In this document: one piece after another, positions 10,501 to 22,900 of the stretch
Layout of the letters: every line of letters starts with the position of its first letter
How positions within the stretch are numbered: the stretch's first letter is position 1
Assembly: GCA_951217055.1 (NCBI GenBank)
Contig: OX578277.1
Coordinates: 108,194,514-108,258,513 of the forward strand
Direction: 5' to 3'
DNA from: Gerris lacustris
Taxonomy: Eukaryota; Arthropoda; Insecta; Hemiptera; Gerridae
Length of the DNA: 64,000 nucleotides
The notes under the pieces: model-generated
Databases searched by the model: none
The model's input: the letters and a program-made list of their open reading frames with translations, nothing else
What the model was told of the DNA's origin: nothing
Made by a program: the position numbers and the translations under genes

Positions 10501-13500
10501 CCCGTGTGCCGTGTCACGTGACCACTTTTTACTTTCTCATATAAAGAGAAAGTATTGTGATGGCGCGAAAATTCGATTTTGAGATTTTGATGGATTTACA
10601 CGTTTTGAGGTCTCCTGAGTCCAAAAAAGTGGTTTTTAAAAAATGTCTGTCTGTCGTCTGTCTGTCGTCTGTGCAGACGCCTGGAGCCTAAACTACTAGG
10701 CCGATTTTGACGAAATTTGGCATACATGTTTAGAAAAATCATACCCCGAGGCGAAATCGAGAAATGAATTTTAGCTCCAATTTTAGGGGCGCTACCCCCC
10801 AAAAACTCTGAAAAAACGTGAAAAAAAATTATTTCTCGAAAACGGTTCCGACGATTTTGATTAAAAAATTCTAAAATATAGTCCATTTAAATACGAATCT
10901 AACGATATAATCCGTTTTCCCGGGAAAAATCTAGTTCCTGAGAAAATAGCTTAAAACGCGGAGTTAGAGAGCCCGGGTTCGATTCCCCGCTCGGGAGAAG
11001 TTATTTTTATGGTGCATTTTGATGAAATGTTCAGTAATAATTAAATGTACGTAAGAAAACTAATAAATAGAATAAACTGGGCTAAGTAATTATGAACTTT
11101 TATATGAGAAAGTTTGTCTGAGTTGTCTCGGACCGATTTTTTGGTTTTTAATATTGTGTCTTATATCATTTGAAAGGCCTTGATATGCACATTAACGCTG
11201 TTTTATTGGTTTATTTTTAAATTAAAATTGTACACGTACGTTTGTACCAATTTTTAATTTTGTTGTAGGTTAAAGGGTCTAAATAATTTTTTGTTATTAG
11301 GTTTTTTATTTATATTTATTTGTTAGTTTAATTAATGCCCTTATGTATTGTTTGTTTTTTAAAAAATATAATTTTGGTACCTCAAAGTACTACAGGGGTA
11401 CAAATGTCAAAGTTAATCTTTTATAATATGATGTATATCGTTGAAAAGCTCTTGAATAGTAGATTAAATTTTGTTACGTTCTATTTTGTGTTGTTTCTAA
11501 TTTGGAGGGGGTTAAATTGAAAAATATTTTCTATTTTTTATTTTTTTTTAAGAGAATATTGGTTTGGGTTGGACTAGCCTATATGGGGCATCATGTATAG
11601 AAATGCAAAAACAAACAAATATAATGCATACACAATTAAAGTGTTTCTTGTATATTGATATAAATTGCATTATTTATGTATTATTTTTCATTTCATACTC
11701 TCTTGAAAAACCAGATACGCTACATCGAAGCCCGGGTAATCTACAAAAGATACATACGCCCTCGATTTCCTAAATCGACCTGTATACAGCTGTGTCTAAA
11801 AATAGAGGACTGAAGATGGAAATTGTATTAAGAGAAAACTTATGAAATAAAGAAGAATCCATAATTGGTGCATTTTTTTTATCAATATATAGAAAAGACT
11901 TCAATTATATGTGCCAGTGTTTTTCATTTCTATACATGATGCCCCGTATAGGCTAGTTCAACCCATATTTTCCTTAAAAATTTAATTAAAAAATTGGTAC
12001 TAAAATGTAAAATTATAAGCTGATAACATGAATTCTGGGAGAAAATTTAAAACGCTGAAGGGTAGTTTTCAAATTATTAAATAATTATGTATAATATATT
12101 TGTAATCTACTCTTCAGTAGTTTTCATTCGATACCCCACTCGAATATTTAAAAAAAATTATTTGAACACTTTTGTTCGAATTGCGCATGCGTTAATAAAC
12201 TTCTCTATGTTTTTCTTATATGTGTCAAATGGGTCAAATCAGTTGCGCCAGTGTTTTAAGTTTTAACTCTCTAGCTTGGACGGTTCGGGAGGTATGAAAG
12301 AAGCGACCAAAGAGGGACATATGAAAGAAGCGACCAATGAGGGAGATATTTAAGAAGCGACCAAAGAGGGAGATATGAAAGAAGCGAACAAAGAGGGAGA
12401 TATTTAAGAAGCTACCAAAGAGGGAGATATGAAAGAAGTGACCAAAGAGCGAGATATAAAAAAGAAGCGACCAAAGAGGGAGATTTAAAAAAGAAGCGAC
12501 CAATGAGGGAGATATTTAAGAAGCGACCAAAGAGGGAGATATGAAAGAAGCGACCAAAGAGGGAGATTTAAAAAAGAAGCGACCAAAGAGGGAGATATTT
12601 AAGAAGCTACCAAAGAGGGAGATATGAAAGAAGTGACCAAAGAGCGAGATATAAAAAAGAAGCGACCAAAGAGGGAGATTTAAAAAAGAAGCGACCAAAG
12701 AGAGAGATAGGAACCAAGTGCGGCGGACACATCACTCGCGGAATAATGGTTTTAAGGAGTCTACGAAACCCTAAAAATTAGTTAAATCTTTTTTTATTAT
12801 CCACGTCTAGCGCTTTATTATTTTATTGATTTTTGATACCATCGATAATTAGGATGGTTTACTCTTGGCTATTTAAGTTTTCAAGATACTTAACACTTGG
12901 TTTAATTGTTATTTATTGAAAATAAAAAAAAATGTTATCATAACATTAATACAGAGTTATTTACACATTTCAAATCCTCCTTTGACTGTTGCATGCTTAT
13001 ATGTTTGTATAGAACGCCTGTACACAAAATCAAGAACATATTATCATTTTTAGGGGTTAATGAACAAGCAGGAGTGTGTACAATGGATGACATTGTACCG
13101 AAAATTAAATAAATGAACATTTCATTCTCTACGTTGAGACATACTGTATATCGACCTTATTTTCAATTTAAAGCTATTGTTGAACTAAGCTGGAAACATG
13201 AAATAAATAGAGCTTTACGTGAAAAATCTAATTTGTCAATACTAACTGTAATTCTTGACTTTTACAAATGAATAAATCTTAAAGAAAAAACCCAGCTTTT
13301 TTTCGTGTAATTGAGAGAAATTATTAAAACACATTTCCTTTTTGTATATTATTCCCTAACGTCATCGATTTGATTTACGGTCTTTAAATTAACAATGTTA
13401 AAACATTTATCATGTTATTATTTAAAATATAAGCATTAGTTTTTTCTATCGGAATTTTGCAAATTTATTTAAAGAACAAATTTCCCTTGTTTAAAAATGA

Positions 13501-16500
13501 ACGGTTTTGTGGAATCTCAGTCAGTGGTCATTTTCAGTTCACTGATTATGACCACTAAAGTGATCGAAACCACTGTTTAGGGTCCTGCAGGCAAAACCGA
13601 GGGCCCTTCCTGTGTTTATCTATCTGTCATTGGTTAACGCACCTGAAATCGAAAAGTACCTAACCCAAAAAATTCAAACTTTGCAATTGGGTAGCCTTAA
13701 AAAATTATCCCTCAAAAACAAGAGAACAATATTTTAACGCAAGAATCTGCATGCTCGCATTTTTTGACATTTTCATGTCTGTACTTTGGCACATGAACTC
13801 GAAAAGCGTTACCAAAAAATCGACACTAAAAAGCGTTACCAAATATCTTATATAAATACTTCTTGCATACGAGTCCGCAACACAGTGAGACATTTTCATG
13901 TTTTCGCTCGGCGTAAACTACCGACATAAAATGAAATAAAATCGGTAATTTATTCAAGTAATTGATAAAAGTAGATGGAAGATAATTTTTATTCTTATCT
14001 CCACACCGGCACTGCCGCGGCTTGATTAAAAACGACTGAATTCAAAGGCGCCGGCGCGCCTTCTATTAATTGTTAATATGCCTTAAATTCATACTAGGTA
14101 GGGTCGAGAGGGCTGAGAGTTGATGGCAACCTCCTGCACTTTCCTAACTCCCTGTCAAATCTTTTCTTCGGCCCTATGACGTGTGGTGGAGGGAGGCCCA
14201 ACAGCTGGAGGCTGGATTACACACCTCCTATAGCTTTTTAACTCCCTTTTATACTTTTCTGAGTTTTTAAGCTAAAAGTAACGTAACGTTTTTGACTTAT
14301 GTTCCATAGCCTAAACATGAAAATATCAAAAACGATACTAAAAAGCTTTACACAAGCGTTAACAAAAAACGACACCAAAAAGCGTTACATGAAAATCTCT
14401 CTGCGTCTTGCAGACTCATATGCAAAAAGTTTTTTTTTATCAAACCAACATGTTCATTTTATCAAATTGTCCATAAGTTTCCAGGTGGAAACCTGGTGCA
14501 GCTAAATCGTTTGATCAACTTCCCATTTGTTTTATAATGCTGGGTGGACATTAAGAAGGGCCCAGTCTGGATATTGAACCCAGCTGTGGTAATAAGAGGG
14601 TGGTCACCCATCCAACTACTGGCCATGCCCGATGCTGCTTAACTCCTTTGATTGATTGCCAACTGCCTTCCTGCTAGAGCTACCGTGGCTTGATCCCTTT
14701 GTGTGCACTGATACTTGACAATTTTTTTTTACTATAAACTGAATTCATTGGTCTCTTTGAGTTTTATCCATTAAATAACTTGATTTTAAAAAATATTTTT
14801 AAATACAAGCTTTTATTCGTGTTCTTCTCACCAAACCCTTTCATTTGATACCTACGTCATAGGCGTGCTAAAAAAAAAAATAACTTGTCCGCCATATTGG
14901 ATTTAGAATGACGTCACTTAGCTAACCATGCATTCTCATCCAAACTAAACGTGTATAGAAAATTTCAATTCATACTAATATATATATAGGATAACTACTT
15001 TAAAATTCTGTTGCAATATTTGACCCGAACATTCATACATACATACATACAAACATTTTAAGTTAAATAAAAACTTGTAAAAAAGGAAGAGATAAAACAT
15101 TATTTGTATACAGAAAATAAACGTTATATATTGATTTGGCTATACTTTTTTAAGTCAGCTAAGCACTGTTCTTAAGTAAAGACTAAAAGACAATATGCTT
15201 ATCAACAGTTTGTTGAAATATATAATGAGTTGCGTTTGATGGGTATTATACGTGTGAATATGATACGATTTACAACATATTACTTCAGTCAGAAATGTTT
15301 CGCCCCTCATAAGGTCGTCTTAAGTTCATTTTCTATAACAACCAAAACATTATACATCAGCTACAAAATCCCATTTCTACTTAATTAAATTAAGGGTGCT
15401 TATTTTAAAGATGTTACTTCATATAGAGGACATTGTACTGGACCAAGGAGTTATTAAAGCAGTTGACAGTTTTAAGTATCTAGGATCATTGATTCAACAG
15501 TCAGGAGCTTGTGAAGCCGACATTGAATCAAGAGTTGTACAAGCAAGGAAAGCAATAAAAAGGCTTAATTGTGTACTTTGGTCCAGAACTCTAAGAAGAG
15601 AAACAAAGAAAATTATACTTACATGCATAGTAGAAAGTATCCTTACGTATGGCGCAGAGGTCTGGACTTTAACAGAAAAGCAGAAAGGACGAGTGCAAGC
15701 TGTTGAAATGGATGGGTTAAGAAGAAGTCTAAGAGTGTCGAGGTTGCAGCGTTTAAGAAACGAGGACATCAGGCAACAGATGGAGGCTGAGCAATCAGTT
15801 ATTGAGAGGATTGAGGAGCGTTCTCTTCGGTGGTATGGGCACGTCCAAAGGATGGGAGAAGAAAGATGGCCTCACCGGATATTGCATTGGTCACCGCCTG
15901 GTCGAAGGAAACGAGGACGTCCAAGAGCGACCTGGAGAGGAGGTGTGGCCAGAGCGATGAGAACCCGCAACTTACAGGATGAAGACTGTTTAAACCGAGT
16001 TGCGTGGAGGATGGGAATAGGGTAACTGCTGCTAAGTGGAGAAGCCCTCAAAAGTAAAAAAAAGTAAGTACTTCATACAATTTCAAATAATAATGACCAC
16101 AAAAACAATAATTCTGAAAATGGTAAAATTATCAGTTTGAAACTGATAATTAGGGTCCGTAGGCAAAACCAAGTACCCTTTATATTTTCCTGATTGTGTC
16201 TGTCCGTCCGTCCGGTCACCTGCTGTCACGGCTACACCTTTCGTCCGATCACTTTGAAATTTGGCATTTATGTGCCTTGTACCTACCCACATATTTTAAA
16301 AATATAGCGACTTAAAAAAAAATTAGGGTAAAAAAACTTATGAAAGGATACGTCGAGGTGATTACAAAAATATATAATTATTTGGTTTTAACTTTGATAG
16401 GGTGAGCATAGGCAAGTTTGAAGTGGGTGTGAAACGTGTCCCCCCCCCCCCCCCCCCCCCCCCTATCTCGCTTATGTGAAGTGCAAAAAATCTGAAAAAA

Positions 16501-16902
16501 AATCCTGATCATTCTTCGACCAAAAGTAAAGATACCACTTTTTGGAAATTTCGAAAAAAATATTATTTTATTGGCAAAATACGTTTTTTTATAAATATGG
16601 TCTTTTCGATGTATTTATATGGTTGTAGTCCGGTTCAGTGGAAAAAAAATACTTTGTCAGAAGTTTGTTTATGTGTTTTAAGAATATCAGACCCATAAGA
16701 TAGTTCAAAGTAAGCTTTATAGCATTTTAAAAAACACCATAAATAGGGTACTACTTAAACTATACAGGGTTGCCTACGGACCCTCGCTGTGTGCTGACTA
16801 GCACACACTAGACCTGTTTATTTTTATGTAGATTGGGATTTTGTAGCTGATGTTATGTTTTGGTTGTTATAAATAAACACTCTGAAGATGACTTTATCAG
16901 GT

Positions 16903-16933
<31 letters not shown>

Positions 16934-19900
16934 AACCTGTAATACCCAACAATACGCAATTGACCTTAATAAGGACGTGTACAAAATATAATTTTAAAAA
17001 AGCTTTTTTTAGTATTGTTTAAAAAATGTTAACAAAAATGTATTTTTTTTTTTATAGAGGCTTAAAAATAAGTATAAAATTAAGAGTACATATTATTAAT
17101 AGTCGATAATGAGAAAATATTTGTGTATTAAGTTGTGAGAGGTGTTAATTTAAGTTGGTAATAAAAACACAATTAAGCTGGACAGGTTTAGAGAGGGGGG
17201 GGGGGAGGTTGTGTTAAAGTTTCCCTTCTAGTGTGAGTGTGTGTGTGAAGTCTTGTTCAGTATCGATTACCCCGAGCTAGTCTCGATACATCCCTCTACT
17301 CGTTTATTAATAGACTGGATAAATGTATCATGCATTTATTAGTTAGCACATAAAAGTGTGAAGGGCTTTTATGTGCATTGTGGATAAAGGACAATGGAAT
17401 GGGTTAGAGAGAGAAAACTGCTATAAATATGTGCAACGATATAAAAACTTGCGGTTGAACATATTTTTTACATTGTTTGATAAATATTTAATTTATTTCA
17501 CAACATTACGTAAATATCTTTTGTAATGTAAACATAAATAATCTTAATGGTGTTTCTTTTCTGTTTTTAGAATTTTTATAGTTTTATCTTTTCAATTTCC
17601 AATATTTTACAGAGTATAATTATAAATAAAGTTGCTAACCTTTTGTTTTTAGTACACACAAAAGGGGGCCAGTGGCGTAGCTAGGGTAGTGGGGGCCCCC
17701 CGCAAGAACTTTTTGGGGGCCCCTCACCAAATAAAATTGATGAGCAAAAAAAAAAAAAAAAGCTCGCAGCGTTCAGATCTGACAGATCTGAATGGGCCAC
17801 CCCCTGGCAATGCTATAGAAGTATGAATACATACCAGGTAGTTTGCTTTATAGGGGGCCCCCGTCAGCATTGGTACATTGGATTTGGGGCCCCCTGGCAC
17901 CGCAATGCGGCCCCTTGCGGGCCCATAGTTACGCCACTGAAAAGACCCATAGGTAATTTTACAAATCGGACGAATTCCTTAACCATAATAATAGGCCCAT
18001 CCGTTTCAATATTTCTGCCGTTTAAAAGTTTGTTTTTCCTATAACTTTTGAACTGTTCATTATAATCTTGTGAAACAGTGGCGTATCCAGGGGGGGGGGG
18101 GGGCACAGGGGGCACGTTCTAAAACAGTTATGTTATTTTTTTGGGAAGTGGGGGGGGGAGCTGCTTTGTTGAATAATGAGTTCCTTTTCTTGTTACCACT
18201 ACAAATTCCCCCCCCCCCCCCCCAATCTAAACTGACTTAGAATGTGCCCCCTCCAGACCTAGTGTTGTGAAACACGTCTAGAAAAACTGGTAAAATAACC
18301 GCCAACGAAAACTACGGGAAACTCTATATAATATAGAGTGTCCCGTAGTTTTATATGTAATATATAGACTATATTACAGGAGAATGGGTCAATAATCATT
18401 CCACATTAATTATTACTACGTTTGTATTAGCTTGCTTTCTCGTTTGTTTGTTTTTTGTGGGTCCAGTACAAATATTGGAATCGATTTTTAACTAACTTTC
18501 TGACTAAGTAAAAAGCTGAAACTTGCACAGATTATGTATTTCCGATGACAATACAATAATCAGTAGATTTACCAAATTATTATAATTATTATTTATAAAT
18601 CTCTAAATGTATTAAATATTTAGGCGGTCAAATTCAAAATCAATTGTGAACAAACTAGACCAGTGACAGCTAAGGAAATTCACAAGTAAAATTTAAAAAC
18701 GTGTTATATAAAAAGTTCTTTTTATTTTGTATTATTTCATTAGTTTTGGATTCTCCATGAATTTGTATCATTCAAACGCAATAAAACTTACCTAGGCTGA
18801 GCTGATCTTTGGCCTGTCTATAGTTAATGCCTTCCCCATATTTCCTGCCTTGTGCCATCTGTCTCCAAACTTGAGCTCCTATGATACTCAGGTATTTTTA
18901 CTACTTTTTATTAGCTTGCTTTCTTGTTTGTTTGTTTGTTTGTCCGGTACAAATCTGGCAATCGATTTCTAACTAACTTCCCGAATAGCTAGACATTTGA
19001 AACTTTTAGCATAGCTCAGAACACGAAGACAATGCAATATTATAATACTTTTAGCCATCTTTCAGGAGAATTTAATTCGTTTTCAGCAGATTTTGCTGTA
19101 TGGAAAGTTAGTTCGTAAAAAATCTGCAAGTTATTTTATTTGTTTTGACATGTCCCATATTTTTACAATCTTTATTTTGACGGGTTTCAAATTTGTGATT
19201 TTTTATTAAGAGATTAACATTGAATGACTGCGAAAAATGAAAAGTAAACAAAGAAATAAATTAATTGACGTGTGACAACCAGGATTGTTTACACTTGTGT
19301 CCTTATCGGTTTAATTTTTCTGCACCTGTACTTCTTTACTTGTACACATTTTTCTTTTTCTTCCCTTACTGTCTCTACACGGGGGCATATCAATGGCACG
19401 TTTTAGATTCGGTGTTGGCGAAATTCGTTGTACAAAGATTTGTCCTTTTATAGGTTTAAGATCAGCTCTCTAGATGGTTGTCATTTATGTGAAGTAAATA
19501 AATTCGGGACTATTTATTTTTCACTAACATTATAATATAACAATGACAATTATATTGTCAACATTACATTATGATTCAACAGAAAATTTAAAAACGTAGT
19601 ATATAAAAAGTTCTTTTTATCTTGTAAGTATTACAATTAAACAAATTTTAACCTGGCACTATATCGGTCCCAAAACAAAAATCCGTTTCAGACATCAGGT
19701 AACATTTTTGGTTCCGTGTCTGACTGTCGGTCTGTCGCCCAATTTTTTCTAATCCATTGTTGGTCCCATATAAGTTGTAGACTTCTACACCCATTTGTTT
19801 CTCTTCCACATGCGCACAAACATACATCTATATCTTCGAAAGTATATCTGATTTTTATTAAATTTGTATGGTTTGTCAAAAGTAGCACGTAGATAGCCCC

Positions 19901-22900
19901 AGATTAATTGCAACTGTGTGCACTCTTTAAATTTTGCTAAACTGATGAACATTTATGGCAGATTTAAAATAGACTGCCAATTAGTGTGGCACATAGCTTC
20001 CTCGCATCCTATCATGTACTTTATTGTTATAGTAACATTACCATTATTGTTATATTACTTTATTGTTATATAGTTTATTGTGTAAAAACTATTAATAGTT
20101 TTAGCGATCTTTAACACTTCATACCGGTGTCGCTGTTGGTTTTACTAAAATTTTATATTTGTAAAAAATGTTTGTCTCATTGAATAAGATGAAGTTAGAT
20201 TTTTTCCCGACCTAAAATTCCAATTTTAAATTTGAAGTTCACGTTTACACGAGCGTTGCTCGTGAACGCTTGTTCGGATAACGTTGTCCAACGAACTCGT
20301 CCTAGGCATAGATAAAATGAACATGTGTACCAAATTTCATCAAAATCGGTCGACATTTACTCAAGTTATCGTCGCACGTTTCATAATTCGCGGACACACA
20401 GACAGACAGACACGAGACCAAAAATGTTCTCTGATGTCTGAAACGGATTTCTGTCTTGGAATTTTTAAAATCGGAGGCATAAAAGGTTTTCGTTCTCAAA
20501 AGTGAACACAATGCTTCCTTAAGCAAAACGGGGACAAATTAAATAAACTTGACAAAAATAGGTTGCAAAAGCATAAACCATTAAAGTATTCGAAATAGGA
20601 AGCGAGGAAGCTATGTGCCACACTAATTGGCAGATAATTTTTTCTTTTTTTTTCTTTAAATATATGAAATGAAATTGTATTTAAAAAAAAAGTTAAATCA
20701 TTTATAAAATCTTATTGTAATTCTGTAACACTTTATTCTAAAATTATAGCTCATTATTCAATTTCATGTTTACTGCATCATAAATTCATATCGCTGACCT
20801 GAAGCTAATAAATACTAATTAATTAATTCAATCATTCATCTCATTAAATAACTTTTATTAAGTTAATTTATTCATTTTTGCTGTTTTCTCCCCTCTATAT
20901 ATTTTAATAAATTTATGCAAGATGTCATCAGGGTTAATTTATAATTAGAATTTTTAAAACGTGATATTTCATCCTAAATTTGGATCCTCTCTAAATCGGT
21001 CTCTGGAAGAAATCAAGCTTCTGGAAATAATAATATAACAATTGCTTCCCAGCTTACTGGATGTAACGGGGGGTATGTCATCGTTGTGAAGAGCAAACAT
21101 GTTTTATGTTTCCGATTTCAAAAATTCCAAGGCAGAAATCCTTTAAGACATGGGAAAATTTTTGGTTCTGTGACAGTTTGTCGTTCAAGTTTTACGAACC
21201 GTTATATCTTAATAGTCCGGGAGATAGCGTGCATAAAAATGTCTGACTAACATCAAGCTAGAATTTTGTGAATAAGTAAATCTTTTGGTAACTTTTAAGA
21301 ATATGTGGTCGGCTAAGTTCGTCTGCGGGACATGACTTGGCAATAGGCATTTGAAAATATTTTTTTTTTTTTTTTATTTTATCATACTGTATATAAGTTC
21401 AATGAACTTCTTACAGGAGCGCCATTTAGTTACAATATTTTTACAGTAAGCGATACATAGTATAATAAAGTTTTAAATCTAACAGTATAAGTAATAAACA
21501 TATTATGGTGACATTTCGGTCTCAAATATAATGTTTACAATGAATGACCAAACCTTAGAACTAGATATAGATAAAAAACATACTATATATCAGAACGTAA
21601 ACATATCTATTTATCTAATGATTAGTATCTCTGTAATTAATAATAATAATATTTATCTAATATAAACGATGTTAATATTCTAGTTGTAAATATTATTACC
21701 CCCATTCTCATTAGTTTACATATTGCCTTGAACATTTACTTTTAAAACATAAGATATAAATATAAACATAATTCTTTTCTCCGTTTAGTTGATCATATTA
21801 TTAATTTATTATACATTCTTCAAATTTTTACGTCTTTAATTTAATCGCTTAACTTAGTAATTGTGTCTGTTTCTATTCGTTGATGACAAAGGCTCGCAGC
21901 TTAAGTGAAACACTAAGATAATAAAATAGATCAAAAAGCTTCTTTTTTTCTTGTACTATGAATATTGCCTTAGGATTAGAAGGGTCAAGATATTTGGCTA
22001 AGTATTTATTCCTAGGTTCCTGGTATATTGGACATTCTGTGAGGAAATGGATAAGGTCTTCATTGCTTCGAGTATTACAGAGGCTACACGTTACCTCGGG
22101 ATCCCAAGTGTACTTACAACCCTTGTGATAAAAGTAAACTCTATTTGCCCAACTAACTCTCATCTGGCTTATCAGTCTCTGTTTCTCTATCTCTACTTGC
22201 CAAGATAAGTACTGCTCGACGCCCTCGTCTATTTTTATATGCTTGTAAAGCGTACTGTAGCTTGAGTTGTAGGCCCTCTCTAAATCTCTTGCAAAGTACC
22301 GTTCCTTGTAGGCCTTCACTACGTCGTCCACCGCACAGGACACACTCTCGCTCGTGCAGTCGTTCCACAAATGGCTGAAACCTAGCCCACTAATCAATTC
22401 TTTTAGTTGGGTGACCCAATTATATTTGGCCGAGTCACCAGGTAAATCACTTAGAGAAGCAAGTCTATCGTAGATCAGCCTAGGGTGTCTCTCTTCTTCC
22501 ATACCCAAAACGGTGCTCCACCATTTCATAATAAGCTTGATTGCAGCACATCCGACAGGTTCTTTACCGAACTCAAGTCTTATTATATAACCAGGGGTAT
22601 TCCTAGGCCAGTGGTATATCGATTTAATAAAATTAGTGAACCCGGTTTCTATCATCTCTAAATATCTTAGGCTCCAAACTTCGGCCCCGTATAGGAGGGT
22701 CGACTTGACAATCGACTGGTATAGTTTAAGCCGAGATTCTAAGGAGTTTGTTTTAGAACTAGTCAGAACATCTTTTACACTTCCTATCGCTGAAATAGCC
22801 TTTTTAATTTGCGCCTTAGCCGTAATGTTAAATAAACCGGAGCATGAGAATTCCACCCCTAAGTAACTAAAACAATTAACTTTTTCGATCCTTTCTCCGT

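Larger units (their letters stand above)
15281..16902. mobile_element. inverted Penelope-like terminal segments around other insertions
   Basis: The left arm (15283-15395: AAATGTTTCGCCCCTCATAA, ACAACCAAAACATTATACAT, CAGCTACAAAATCCCA) pairs with the right arm (about 16818-16902: TGGGATTTTGTAGCTGATGT, TTTTGGTTGTTATA, CTGAAGATGACTTTATCAGG). The arms share the hairpin phrase GAnGAyG...CGAAAC that recurs at 31.1, 33.4, 39.5, 43.1 and 43.8 kb. Between them sit a LINE 3' end and a family G copy. It is probably a truncated Penelope-like element with inverted arms, later filled by insertions. Confidence 0.5.

Noticed and set aside
12234..12698. Repetitive protein genes on the minus strand
   Set aside because: They are read-through of the minisatellite, with no other coding sign.
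16770..16812. Helitron 3' end (GTGTGCTGACTAGCACACACTAG)
   Set aside because: A hairpin next to CTAG is suggestive, but the second copy reads CTTG and both ends of family G carry inverted TACGGACCCT, which does not fit Helitrons.
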